Source: Phlyctochytrium arcticum
Taxonomy: Eukaryota > Chytridiomycota > Chytridiomycetes > Chytridiales > Chytridiaceae
Assembly: GCA_025602905.1 (NCBI GenBank)
Contig: JAHLKI010000008.1
Coordinates: forward strand, 806,001 to 870,000
Direction of reading: 5' to 3'
Length of the DNA: 64,000 nt
In this document: positions 34,586-47,180 of the stretch, piece after piece
How the letters are laid out: every line of letters begins with the position of its first letter
How positions within the stretch are numbered: position 1 is the first letter of the stretch
The notes under the pieces: model-generated
The model's database searches: none
The model's input: the letters and a program-made list of their open reading frames with translations, nothing else
What the model was told of the DNA's origin: nothing
Position numbers and translations under genes: made by a program

Positions 34586-36854
34586 TCAGGAGGGGTGAAA
34601 GCTTGAGTGAGGGAATGAAGACATTCCAGGTCTCGTGTCGTCCCGCCTAGCCTTTGCCTCGGCAAGTTCTGCCTGGATTTGCTGGACTTCCTGGTCCAAT
34701 GCATCTTTTCGCCGATGCATACAGTCAAGATAGGCCAAAGCGGCAACCAAGGTATCGATCCGATTCGGTGGTCGTTTGAGCTGATTGGAGGAAAGTGTAG
34801 AGGTGGTGCCATCATTTCCGTTTTGGGAAGGAAAGAAACCTTTTGGAATGAGTTTGGATAATTCGTCAAATCCCGATTTTAAGAGTTCCCGACGACGTTT
34901 TTCGGATAATGTATGGTTCTTGGAATCATCCTTGTCCAGTTGCTGGTTACTACTACTTTCGGATGATGGTTGATGGCTCGATTCTGGGATGGATGGCGAT
35001 AAGGTACTGTGCGTAGATGCAGTATTGGAGGAGATGCTGGTGGATGGCGGGGGTGGCGAGGGTGTGGGATGGGATAGTGCGGCCTGAAGGCGGGATTTGG
35101 TAGTTGAGAAATGACTCGAGGATGATGTTGAGGATGGGGCGGTATTAGATGGATGTTTCGGATTAGGTGGTGTGGGAGTTGCGGGAGGGGACCTTGGTGA
35201 AGGAATTCTAGGGAACGCAAAATATGTTGGCATGACATTTACGCAATATGAGAAAACTAGTTTTGCAGACATACCTGGTGGAAGAAATGGCTTCCGATGT
35301 TTCGCCCGCCAAGGTTGCCTTGGGCATGGTAACATCGGGGACTTGGGGCTCAGGGGCCGGATCGTACGGCTGATGCGGTGGTGTAATGTAGTCAATCTTG
35401 TGTGTGGTGAGGGTGGCAGCAGCGGCAGGGTTTAGAAATGGCGACTGTGGTGGTTGGCCAGAGATTGGCGATGAAACGTGACTTGATGGATTTACGGGGT
35501 TGAGACTTGAGAGGGATGGGCGTTTACCTTTGGAAACGCTTGTACGGCGGGATGGCAGGATTCGCGGACTTGTCAACGTGGCGCGGCCGCTGGTTACCTC
35601 TGCTGAATTAGTCAACGCAGCGGATGCCGCAGGTAACTGTGGTGGCCGTGGAGCCAAGGAAGGAGAGTTTCCGATGACTGCCAGGTGCGAAGGCAGACGC
35701 GAATATTGCTGGGGAGCTGTTCCTGACTGTGGATTGACCACTGGGGACGACAATCCAGGAAGCTGCGCGTAGGCCGCCAAGAGCAGTGGTAACATTTGCT
35801 GGTGTTGCTCCTGGGACATTGCCTTCTGTCCATCTGCCAACTGAGACTGAGCCAGCGCCAGAAGGAACTGCTGAGCAGCCACATTCAAGGGTGGGATGCC
35901 GGGACTGGAAGCACTGCCCGGGGAATGACGTGGGGCATTTCGCGGAGACTCTAGGTTGAGTTGGTATTGGGCCGAAGAATTCCGTCGTCTAGATATACTC
36001 TCATGATGGGTGACATTTTTGCTGCGGGGAAGCTGTAACGGAAGAGGTTCGCGATGAGGAACGGAGACCCGTGGCCACTGAGCTTGCGGTTGCTGCGGTT
36101 GCTGCTGGCAGGTGGACGATGGGTGCCGCGCTGTCGGCGCCAATGCCGGGGAGAAGGACCTTAATGACTGCTCAAGAATGCCCCCGCTCCCGCCCTGATG
36201 AAGGTATGTCCCAGCCGAACTCGAAGAGTTTACCGGTTGTCGCGATTGCGATGATGGGTGTAATAGCGGTGAAACTTGATTTGTGGACGGCCAATATAGA
36301 TGTTCATTCTGCAAGGCGGCGGGAGAAGGGGTATGTGCAGGAGACAGCCACGACTGTTGACCGGCGGTTGTGGAAGACCCGTTTCCAATTCCCTGCATTG
36401 ACTAAATAGATATTAGATTCGACATGTTTTACCGTTGGTAGCAGACCGAACCTACCTGTGAGAGCGTATGTTGCCAATCCATCGAATCAGCATGCCCGGC
36501 CCCTTCAATTTGGCTGTATTGGCCACCGGTAAGCCCTACCGGCAACGACTCTGGCAACAGTAATCCGTCCAGCTGCTTCTGCTCGTCCTCCGCCATCGTA
36601 ACCATATCCATTCCACCTATCGCAAAACCCCCCGAAAAATCCTCCTGCCCTGCAGTTCCCAGCAAATCTAAAAAGCTAGTCTCATAGTGTGATGATGATG
36701 ATGGTCCACTCTGCGATGGAGAGACGACTGTATCTCGAAAAATATCTGCAGGGGTGTAGGCAGTGACTGAATCAGATCCAGTGGTACCGATACTGGGACT
36801 AGGAGCATTGCCATTGGAGGCTGCTCCTCCATTATAAACACGCTGTCCTTCCAT
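34586..36854 (-). CDS. bHLH transcription factor
   Basis: A 710-aa nuclear DNA-binding protein. Exons: 36854-36456, 36401-35275, 35192-34586. Most of it is Gln/Ser/Pro-rich and disordered. The bHLH domain is near residues 605-665: basic region NHTLSEKRRRELLKSG, helix 1 FDELSKLIPKG, loop with PSQNGNDG, helix 2 RIDTLVAALAYLDCMHRRK. A short coiled coil follows (VQQIQAELAEAKARR). The H-x-x-x-E-x-RRR pattern is that of class B factors, which bind CACGTG E-boxes. Several promoters in this window carry CACGTG. The exact counterpart (Mlx, Ino4 or Cbf1-like) is not determinable by eye. The start ATG at 36854 is the first in frame. Confidence 0.85.
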
Positions 36855-37778
36855 TTTTCGCCTCTGGTGATTGGTGGAGTGAAACGACTTGTATAGCAAA
36901 GTTCCTCAGCACTTGATTTGCAGCTAGCCGGTAATAAGGAAAATCATCCCCACAGTCTTAAAGGCCAGGTATGACTATGCAGCTATAAGATATCGATATC
37001 GTTCTGGTAACATTGGCTGATAATGTCGTGAAGAATGTTGCTCAATCCCAGCTTCTAATACTTTTGCCCCAAGGGTTACAGAGCCGGTGGTTATGCTGAC
37101 GCAGATGCCAGACCAGGAGTTCACTGTGATTTGTTGTTGAGTTCTTGGAGCAGAATCCTTGTGGAGGTCCTTAGGTCCTACAAATTTGTGTTTTTGGAAT
37201 GTGCTGATTCTGTTGAAAAGTGTTTTTCCAGCGGGACTGACCGGGTCGTCGGAACAACTCGGTCTACGGTTGGAACTCAAAACCCTGGGAGAAATCTTGC
37301 TTGATGCCACAATTATAAAAGTTCAACAGTACATTAGGAAGAAATGTGCACGGCGACAAGAAGAGTAATGTCTGCTATTAGTGCCGCTGAACGGTGAAGG
37401 AGCAGCGGTGTGTGGAGTCCGGATATATGAGAATCCGGGAAAGGCCAGACTCTGAGCAAGACTTGTATTTCCGTACCAAAGGGCAGAACGCTTGATATAG
37501 AGCCATATTCACTTTGGTGTAATGGATGTTCATCGGCAACTACAGTAGGATATTAGTGTATATAGATCAAAAGCACAGCATGAAACGACGGATTTGACTT
37601 GATTTTACCGGGGTGTGATTAATGCAAGACAGGGAATGGGTATATAAACAAAAAAAATGTAGAAAGAACAAGGATGCACGGGAAGTGAGACTAAAGACGT
37701 TGAGACAGCATGTACAGGCGGCAGATTAGTTGCTAGATGTTGTTTCCTTGTGCAAGAAATGGGTGCGCCGCAAAGAAT
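36855..37778. other. bHLH promoter and PI4K 3' region
   Basis: There are 924 bp between the bHLH start and the PI4K stop, both on the minus strand. A minus-strand frame at 37310-36975 encodes 111 codons without any recognisable motif, and I do not annotate it. The segment should contain the bHLH promoter. Confidence 0.4.
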
Positions 37779-40700
37779 TTAGAGAATACCATTTGCGTAG
37801 TACTTGGGGGAGGGCGGGCAAAGCTGTTTAGAAAAGAGTTCCTTGTTTTGGATTCACCAACAAAACTCACCTGGAAGGAATCGTAGAGTCTGGTGTAGGC
37901 ACTGTTGCAGCTGCGTTCAATCAAAGTATCCAGCAACTCGCCCAACGCCGATTCGGTCAACGACAGATGAAACCTATCTCGCAATGCTGCGGTGACAGGA
38001 TACCTCCCACCTCCGGCAGCAGTGCTGGTAGACGAAGGGGAAGCACCGACCCTGGTGGGTGCCGATGTGGTGGAGCCAGAGGCTGCGCGGCTCAGATCCG
38101 TTTCCGATCCCATAAAATTCAGGAAGGCCGTTGGATCTGTCGACGACGGCACAGGCATGTTGGAAGGTTTTGTGGTAAGACCCGTGAAACATGGGAGTGC
38201 CGACCCATGCTCCATCATTTCCACCAAGCCCAAGAAATCTTCGGATTTCTTGCGCAGCGCCAAGAAGGATTCCTTGACAAGAGCTCGGAATTCATTGAAT
38301 TTTTCGCTGCCAACACCACCCAAAATGTCAACGTAATCCTGTGGAAGCTTAAAAGGGGCCAGCTCGAATCCAAGAGATCCTGGGGTATTGGAAAGCATGA
38401 AGCCGAAATCGATATGGATGACGTGGCCCTGAATGTCTATCAGAATGTTTCCATTATGCCTATAATTTGCAATTGTAAACATGTCAGTATCTATGTGCCC
38501 ACCGAGTGAAAAGGACATACCTATCCTTGATCTGTAGGATATAACAGATCACAGAGTATGCGGCCAAGCTGCGACAAAAGTTGTCCTGTGCCTGCAAAAA
38601 ACGGGTGCTTCCTGGATGGCCAAACTCCTATAACAAAAAATCAGCTAATTTCCACACTTGTATGGCCGCTATCATAACCCACATTGACAAAATAATCATA
38701 TAAGGTAAACGCCAATCCTTTCTCATTCAACCGCTTGGCATATCCATCTTTCTTAATTGAATGAACGGATATCGCGTCCCGGATCGTTTCGACGATACCA
38801 GATTGATCAGACGTAATCAAAATTCGGAAGCTAAGCTCTTTATCAGTTATCTCCATAACGAACACAAAAGAGCTACTACTCCTCACCAGCAAACCCATAC
38901 GGGCACATCCGCTTCGCGCCAGATGCGCTGTATTTCCTTAATGAGCTGCAAAGCTAGCTGTTCTTGCCGCAAATCAGCTCCAGATTTGACAATCATGGAC
39001 AAGAGACGCCATCGAGGATCAGAGCCGTAGGGTGAGGCTCGTCGTATCCGTTCAACTTTTGTGTCCCACGTCTCTTGAAATACCGCAGCTGCAGACAAAT
39101 TGTTTTGAATATACAGCACTAGCCTGAAAGTGAAGCAGCAACCCACCACTTGGATCATCCGTATCCCTGACCTGACATCTAGCCCTCAGGGATTGCTCTT
39201 CTCCCTCTGGCAAAACCTCATCAGTTCCACCATCATCGACCATAATCGAGCTTTGTTCCTGCTCCTTCAACTGGGCAGCGAGCGCCTGCACCCGCTGTTC
39301 CTCTAGTGTCACCATTTCCTTAATCAGACGGTTTCGTATTGATTCGAAATCGGCTTTGAATTTTTGGTAATTGCGTCGGTTAGTTGGAGCAATGGGAATG
39401 GTCCCAGACGTGGGAGTTGGAGTGGAAGCGTGGCCCGCATTTCCCTGAGGAAAGGAGCTGTAGCGACTTATGTGGGTTGCGGGTAAACCACCAGCGCCAA
39501 CTACCACAGGAGAGTTGGACAAATGGCTGGGTGTACCAGCCACAGATGGTGCTTGAGGGAGCAGCTCACGCTGCTGTTGCTGATACAGCTGAGCAAGCAT
39601 GACAGCTGCCGTACGCATTCGCTCGGCAAATTCATCGGCTTTGGACATGGGAGTGGATGTTTCAGCTTCCTTGCTATTTTCAAAGCCATTAATTTGACGA
39701 ATGACGGGAGAAGAAAAGGGTGCATCTGGCGATGTGGGGTCCATGGGACTTATGGATTTACGGGAGTTGAGGGATACTGACGATTTCCGTCGATCTATCA
39801 CAATTCGGTGATACTTGGCTGCCTTTTCCTGTTCGGCATCCGAGGGACTTAATAATTCTGGTTCAGAACCGGATGTTTTCCTGTCCTCCCCTGCTTCGCT
39901 ACTTGGTTGTTCTACTGTGACGCTGATAGAAGCTTTGCGTCCGGTAGCATTTTGCTGGTTGTCTAAGAGATTGAGCGATGATTGGCCATACGGATCATCC
40001 ATCCCGCCTCCAACCGTCGCATTTCGGCTGTCTTCAAGCACCTCAACCGTAATCAGAAAAGGCACCTACCAGAAACCATCAAGATCGAATCAGATTTCAA
40101 AATCCAAATTTGCTTACCCTATCAGCAGAGTTCAAGACCACAGCGTCCGACGGACTGATCCGGGCAACTTTATGATGATATGGCAGTGTCCCAGACGCTG
40201 GGCACCACAGGGGCACGCATACATTCGCCGGCAAGTTGTGATTGAGCAAAGCCAACTCGGCAACCAGATTACTTTGTCGGGCCTCCTTTGGCACAGTTCT
40301 CAATCGATCGGAAATCTCTACCAAGGTCATCATGAATTGTAACTCGGCATGGAAATAATGACTGGTCTTCAATGGGTTCTTGTCATCTTCCAAGGTAAGC
40401 GAATCGGACGATGAATTCTTTTCTGTTGATGCTGACGTTCGGCGGTCAAGAAAGTCAAATGACATGGACTGAGGAATAGTTGGACCGAAACTCGTCACAG
40501 TTTTGGCAATATATCGGTTGAAGGAAAACGCGCCTCCTCGTGACAGCTCATCCGGCGTGGCAGATCCGGTGGGTATCCGGGCAAGTAGTCTGAGCCCACG
40601 CTGTTTGCTACTCACGCTATCTTCAGAATGCCGACGCGTCATGCCTTTGTCATTGCGAGGATGTACTAGCCGTTCGGATGTGGAAGGCGGACCGGCGAGA

Positions 40701-41724
40701 CTATTGGGAGTGCTTGCTGTTTGCGAACTGACCGGAGGTTCTGACGCGTCGCGAAGCAAGCCTTTCCACCGTCGCCCTTGCTTTACAATCATAGGTCCAG
40801 CAGCTTGAACAATTATGGGACATACTCCAGCCGCCAGAATTGCCCCAATACCCACAATCGACGGCCTGACATTCTCCCTTATCCTCTGCACGCCAATCCC
40901 TTCTTCATCTACCTCCTTTATGGTATTTGCATGCTCCTGTCGGTCGCGTGTTTCAGCAAAAACAATTGCTTGGCATTTGTGGTGCATTCGCTCACAAAGG
41001 CGATATGCTTCTGACTGCGGCGCAGAGCGCATGTCATTGAGATGAGAGTGCAAGAACCACAATGTCTAAGGCAGGTATGAGTTTCGCGAAGATTTTCCGT
41101 GGAGAGGACCGTCAACGTGTTCAGTTATGCAATCGGAATCTGAACCCTGACTGCCCCTTCCATTCAAAGGCAAAGGGAAACTCACCAGCACTGCGGCATG
41201 GGTTGACTTTCGACATCGGTCAAGCAGAAAATTTTCGAGCGCTACTGATTCAGTGCGTTGACTAACAAGTAGATGACTTGAATTGGCGCGCATCGTGTTA
41301 GCAGGGCCATCACGCATCTAGCGTCTAGGGAATCATACCATAGTTGAGGCAAGAAGAAATCCATCTCTTCTTCTCCGAACTCCTCCAATCTAGAACATAT
41401 ATAATGCTGTATCCCCACAGATTCCGGATATCGGTACAGATATGACAGCGCCAACCGAAAGTTGAAGAATTCGCTATTGAATAAACGCAACAGGAGGCTG
41501 CTTCCTCCGAAATTTTGCAGAGAGCCCGACGACGATGCCCGAGTTACAGTTTTCTCGACGGTCTCATGTTTCGAGGGGGTTCTTGACAATCCTGATGAAG
41601 TTGATGATGGTTTTGACTCAGCGGTTTCTTTCCGTGCCGGATCGTCTATGCCACTTATGGGGATCGGTGCACTAGATTCCACAGCTTGGGTGCCCGACCT
41701 ATCGTCGTTCGTAGCGTCAGACAT
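37779..41724 (-). CDS. Phosphatidylinositol 4-kinase, Pik1/PI4K-beta type
   Basis: A Golgi/nuclear lipid kinase of 1137 aa that makes PI4P. Exons: 41724-41339, 41276-41186, 41065-40118, 40065-39147, 39088-38887, 38830-38683, 38627-38521, 38459-37871, 37802-37779. The N-terminal lipid-kinase-unique helical domain spans about 50-165 (FFNFRLALSYLYRYP, FLPQLCHLL, LENFLLDRCRKSTHAA). A long disordered middle follows. The catalytic domain starts near 760 and includes ILITSDQSGIVETIRDAISV, QAQDNFCRSLAAYSVICYIL, the catalytic loop KDRHNGN split by an intron, and HIDFGFMLSNTPG. It ends with the conserved SFQYYANGIL, supplied by a 24-nt last exon. The ATG at 41724 is the first in frame; an upstream TTG frame is not used. 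A Ser/Thr-rich insert interrupts the C-lobe after HGSALPCFTG. Confidence 0.93.
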
Positions 41725-42297
41725 TCTGAGCGTATACCGCCAATCGTCGTCGTCCGAGCAGCTCCTAATTCCAGAGAGGTTTGAAGGAGCCCACCCGACG
41801 CTGGCGGGGCAGTTATGGAGGGTGAGAGATCCAGAGGCCTCCCCTATTTCTTGGGGTCCGTTTTCGAGTTTCGTTGGACAAGCGATGATCTGCAATAAGT
41901 CGCTTTACTTTTTTGAACTCCGAGCGTTGCTGAAATCCAAAGACGTGGCCTTATTTCCGACGACCCAGCCACACGTGACGTGTACAGATTCAAATCTTGA
42001 ATATTTCGGGCAAAGTCCAGGGCAAAGTCGATGAAGAGGGTTAGGCGACATTAATAAAGATATATGGAAGGGGAATCACCAAAAGCGCACAACATGATAC
42101 ATTCTACGAAATAAAAAACTATGTACTGTGGCGAAAGGAGGTATGGCGGGGGCCACTACATTGGTATATGGGCAGTGCAGAATCTGGGATGGATTGGCAC
42201 TTGCTGATGGAGTGATACTAACTACGTGGCTGACAAGATGATGATGGTAAAGTGGCTTCACACGACGCGTGGACGCTTGATGGTACAAAAAGTGCTG
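41725..42297. promoter_or_regulatory. PI4K promoter with overlapping E-box and CRE-like site
   Basis: CACGTG (41974-41979) overlaps TGACGT (41978-41983) to give CACGTGACGTG, about 250 bp upstream of the PI4K start. It combines a bHLH core with a CREB/ATF core. No additional gene is supported between here and the kinase stop at 42298. Confidence 0.4.
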
Positions 42298-45200
42298 CTA
42301 GACGCTCCGGGATATCAGCTGTTGCTGCTCGATCCAGGGAATATCCAAAATGGGATCCAACAGACGATGCTGATCGGGACAAAACCTAGCAACCTGTCTT
42401 GGCTCAGAAAGCGAGTTTGATCCCGTCAATCGTTGTTCCTGCCGATGCTCTTCCTTGGCCAATTCTGAGAGACGCTGGGTATACTGATGTGTCGATGCGT
42501 AGAATCCTTTCCCTAATGCCCAAATCTCCGCATTGCTGTCGGAGCCAAAAGTTTTCAGCACAACGGGTTTGTCATCTAGACCCGACTCATCGTGATGAAT
42601 CGGCGGTTCCTCTGTGGGGAGGTGCTGAAGGGTATCATCAAGTGTGGTGCTATGAGTCGCATGGCCAGTCACAGGCTCCTCTTGGTTGAGCTTTCCTACA
42701 ATCTCCTGCGAAGGTATGCTCTGACCGCGTTGAGAATCTCGCTGTGGGGAATCGGCAAACTGGTTGTCGGCATGAGAACCCCCTACAGGGGGTGCACTGG
42801 TAGCGATTTCGTGGTCCAGACTGGTACCGCCATTTTTAGGTGTAATGATCGGTCGTTTGGATGGACTTGAAGTGGCTGTTTCGCTTCTATGTCGCTTTGC
42901 CTCATGACGTCCGTTTGATTCTTCCACCTCGTCTTCCCGTGGTCGCTTTGAAGGACTCTTTGAAGGTTCGCTAGGCGGATTTGGGGGCGAGCCCCCAGGA
43001 CTTTCTTTAGAAGCAGACGAGCCTTGGCTTGACCGAGAATCTCGTCGGCTACTTGGAGACTCTGAACCACGACTTTGCGAATGATCGACAGATCGGCTGC
43101 TGCGACTCTTTGACTGACTACGAGACCGCGACCGGCTAACATTCCCTGAAGTGCGCCGTACAGGAGAACGTGAGCGGCTGCGAGAGAAAAGCTTCCTGGG
43201 ACTAATTCTGCGAGTGGGACTTTCCTGCTTATCTCGACCGTCGCGATCGCCAGACCTGCTACGATGTCTCTCAACTCGATTTTCGTAACCGGAAAATGAT
43301 TGATGCCTTTCTGAAATACCCAATCGCTGGTCTAAAGAGTGGGGGCGGGATCGATGCTGAAATTCGTCAGGTCGTCTTGCTGTGCGGTCATCATGAATGG
43401 GCGCTGATGACAAATCTCTGGAATTGGCTCGATGTATGGGTATGCTGTAATCTGATCCACGGAAACCATTATTGTTGCGTTCTGCTGAGGTCGGTGAGTG
43501 CTGAAGAGGTGTTTTGCTTTCGCGGGAATGACTTCCGGGAGCAGATCGCGGGTCTGGTATGGAATACATATCTGCGGATGATTCGCGAGATCGTTTGATA
43601 GTGCCACCGGGACGCGCAGACCCTCGGCCCCAACCGTCATCCCAGCCTGTCTGCTCTTGAGAATGACCACTTTCGCGGTAGTGACCACTGGAAGGGGGTC
43701 GGTCGCCGCTTCGAGCATCAATGGTTCGAGTATCAATGGTTGGCGGTCGATCACCCTGACGGTTGTCTCGGGTTGGGGACAGGGGATAGTCGTGATAATT
43801 GGCATGACGGGAATAGCCAGATGAGCGCGGTGCAGAATGGTCGTATCCGTACCTGCCTCGCCCCTGGTCCCCTCGGTAAGGTGTTCTCTCATTTCCGGGC
43901 ATTCCATGCTGACCATAGGAAAAGTGGCCCCGTCGCGGTTCCGTGCCGTATCCACGCGATTGATCAACATAGGAACCAGTGGGATGATGTGACCTTTCAT
44001 ACGAGCGGTACGGCGTATTGCTTGTTGGCGCAACCTCTCGGTGATGAGCTCCTGCACCGTGCCGATGTGGATCGCGCGAATCCACGCGGGCATCCCGATC
44101 AAATTCCCGTCCCCGGTACGGGTCCTCTTGCTGGGATGAGCTCTTGTGGCTAACATCGGTAAGGTATCGGCGCCGATCATACTCTTGCAAGGGAACCCAA
44201 CGATCAACATCCCACAAACTCTCGGTAATAGAATCCCACCAAGTTTCTCGAGCTTCATCCCAAACACACCGGCCGTCGATTTCATTTTCCGCAGCAGCGG
44301 GTGCCTCTTCTTGCTCGGGCGCAGCAGGCGCGGGATCAGCCACAGCCGCCTTAGCCTTCGCTCCGCTCTGCAGATAATTGGTATCGCCCTTCCGACCACT
44401 CTTTTGCTGCTTGATTCGCTCCTTGCATTCGTATTCATGCCATGATCCATCAATGGCGGGTAGCTCTTCTGGCAAGCACGCGGCGGGCAATTCCTCAGTG
44501 AAGAATGGATGTTGTAGCGCTTCCTTCACCGTCGGCCGAGCATTGGGATTATATGACAAGAGCTTAGAAATCAAATCAATTGCCATTGGCGTCATAGGGG
44601 TAACGGCCCTAGGAAATTCAATCAGAGAAAGCAACAAATGAGAGCCTGCTACCACCTACTTTTCCGTCAAATAGCTTTCCAACCGTCGCGCAAACTTCTG
44701 CTTCGGCCTCAACCACATTTTTGACCAACTATGATCCATATGTCGATACATATCCCAATCTTCGTCAGTGGGGTGGCCGCAGATGCTGAAAATTCGCTTA
44801 ATTTGTTCAGTGTCTCGACCTCGAGATGTATGGAAAATGGGATACTTCAGGAACATTTCTGCAATGATACATCTGTCCATGGCGTATAAGTGACGGTTCC
44901 CTAACAATTGCACAGAAAGATATTTACCCAGCACCCCACATATCAATCTCGTAGCTATAATGAAGTTGTCCTAAAAGAACTTCCAGCGGTCGATACCAGA
45001 TGGTGCAAACTCGATTGGTGTATCCTCGCTCTTCATATACTTCTTTCTCCCGCGCAAAGCCGAAATCCGCTATTTTCAGCTCCCCTTTGTTATTCAAGAG
45101 AAGATTGCCAACTTTCAAGTCACGGTGCATGACTCCCATTGAGTGCATGTACTCCATCCCTTCCAGCATCTGCTTGGCAATACATTTGATATGTTCAACC

Positions 45201-47180
45201 TGGTAAAGGCTCTTGTCCGGGTAGTGCTGCATCAAACCGGCAAGATCGTGATCCATGTATTCCAGAACCATATATTCGTGAACCTCGGGTCCGAATGCTT
45301 GAGCTAAATACCTGCAGAATTAGTAATAAGTATCTTTGCTGGTCACTGTGACCCTTACGCCTGTCGTACGACACCATGCCAATGCACTCGAGTAAATTCT
45401 TATGGCGATATTTCATAAGAAACCGAAATTCTCTCATATTCGGCACTGTAAACTGCGAAGATATCTTAATAACCGTGACCACATTTGCATGATGTTTTCA
45501 CTTACAATGTTGTTTTTGCCCTTCTTGTCAACAATTTGCTTCAGTGCGACAATCTTTGAGCAGCTCTTCAGATGAGCCTTGTACACAGTCCTTTCAAAGA
45601 GGTTCAGTTTTGATTTGGCAATCATGCGAGATGTTTACTAAATACCCAAAAGTTCCTTGGCCAATTTGCTCCATGTCTTCAAAATGTGCTTCAATACTGC
45701 GATAGATCTTGAAACGCTCAAGCTTTATGGGAGTGGATCGTGGTGGCCTCTTCACTTTGAGTGGTTTGGTCGGAACTGCCTCTGCGGATTTTACGGTGAC
45801 GTGCGGTTTAGCTTCGGTTCGTTCACTTGAACCTGAGAGTAGGGTAGGCTCTGGATGGGCTTTTTTCGACGAATCATACACATCGGCGTCTCTATGAGTG
45901 TCCGCATCCGCCGGTACCGCTGTGGCGGACTCGAGATCACCGGATTGTTTAATGGAGATACCTCGAGCACCAGGAGATAAAGATCTTCCGTCAGGACGCG
46001 CGCTCCGCTCCGAATGGCCGCGGCGAGAGGAGTGTAATGTAGATTCACGTCTAGAATCATTCGACCCTCGCGACTGGCGGCGTTGGTTGTCCCTGTCATG
46101 GTCGCGATTGTAACGACTGTTTCGGTCTTGCAGACGTAGATCGCTATATCGGCGCGAGGGTAATCTATCATCGATGTCACTTCGATAACCAAAAGTAGAT
46201 TCCCGCGTTTTCGACTCTCTTGATCTACTCACGGGTCTTCGGTTTTCCTGATGGCGTGATGATGTATGCGGTATATCTTCGGGGTTGTCGTTGCTGGAAG
46301 ATGATCGGGAGTCGCTAGAATGCCGCCTTTTCTGTATCGATGGCGCACGCCTTGATTTGCCCGATCGTTCATATTTTCGGGACCGTGGTTGAGAATCGGA
46401 TGAATCATAACCTGAGTGACTGGACCGGGACCTAGAACGGCTTCGTTCACGGCGCCGAGATGTCTGTCGGGTTGTAGAAGTTTTGTGGGAATTGATTTTG
46501 ATCGGGGATGCCTTGGCCTTGATTGGGGATGGCGACGTTCGCCGATCCTTGGCCTGCGATGGAACTGACTTGGGAGAAACGTCAGAATGGGATTGTCGTC
46601 GCCGTGAAGGCGTGCTAATTGTTGGCTTCACTGCGTTGTCAAATGACAGCTCCGTAGAGTCATTCTTATCGGAGAATGGATGCGATATAGAACCCTCCAA
46701 CGCGACAGCAGAAATTGGTGTTTTTGGCTCAGAGACGGGTATTTCAGGGGACGCTAGTGGGTTTGCGGTTTCTCGCTTTTTCACCGGCGATTGTGAAGGT
46801 GTTTCCAAGGTTGCCACTACTTGCGAAAGCTTTATGCGCTTATGAGCTCTATTCTGTCCCAGAGTAGACGATCCGATAGCAAAGGAAAGCTTCTTGTTCT
46901 TGTCATTGCCTTTGTTACTGTCACTCGACCCAAGCTTCATACTGAACGCCTTGGTTGGCCCTGCGACTTTGACCGTCGATTTTGGGAAACTTGATGGTAT
47001 GGAGTCTTCACTCGGAGGGGCAGTCACGGGAGTAAGCTGTTGACTCGGACTAGGAAGAGATTTCGTTGGCACTTGGGACCATGAATCTTCACACAGTTCC
47101 ACGTCGCCACGTGCCCCGGACGAGCGCCGCCTACTACGGTGATCAACATCGCCACCGTTCATTTTGATTTTCATGCTCAT
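42298..47180 (-). CDS. Large CDK12/CTK1-like cyclin-dependent kinase with SR-rich arms
   Basis: A predicted RNA polymerase II CTD kinase of 1537 aa. Exons: 47180-45646, 45590-45506, 45452-45359, 45303-44928, 44872-44660, 44608-42298. Residues 1-490 are Ser/Arg-rich (RRRERSRSRSRSSHSG). The kinase domain spans about 495-800: GQGTFGTVYKA, VALKQI, then the cyclin-facing helix reads FTVPNMREFRFL where CDK12 has PITAIRE. Next come HRDLKVGNLLLNN, IADFGFAREKE (DFGLAR in most CDKs) and IWYRPLEVLLG (WYRPPE in most). Catalytic Lys, HRD Asp and DFG Asp are intact, so activity is likely. The 735-residue tail has a second SR block (SRSRSRSPVRR). CDK12/13 and fungal Ctk1 are the closest types by layout; CDK9 or CDK11 are less likely. 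SEC62 is divergent. Confidence 0.88.

Noticed and set aside
36975..37310. 111-codon minus-strand frame between bHLH and PI4K
   Set aside because: It has no motif, no recognisable start context and no homology that I can see.
37967..38509. 180-codon plus-strand frame over the PI4K catalytic domain
   Set aside because: It overlaps the kinase catalytic loop encoded on the minus strand, where homology is clear.
41242..41339. Read-through of the first PI4K exon (WYDSLDARCVMALL...)
   Set aside because: Splicing 41338-41277 restores FLPQLCHLL and the conserved LENFLLDRC helix. The read-through frame ends soon after and loses the family match.
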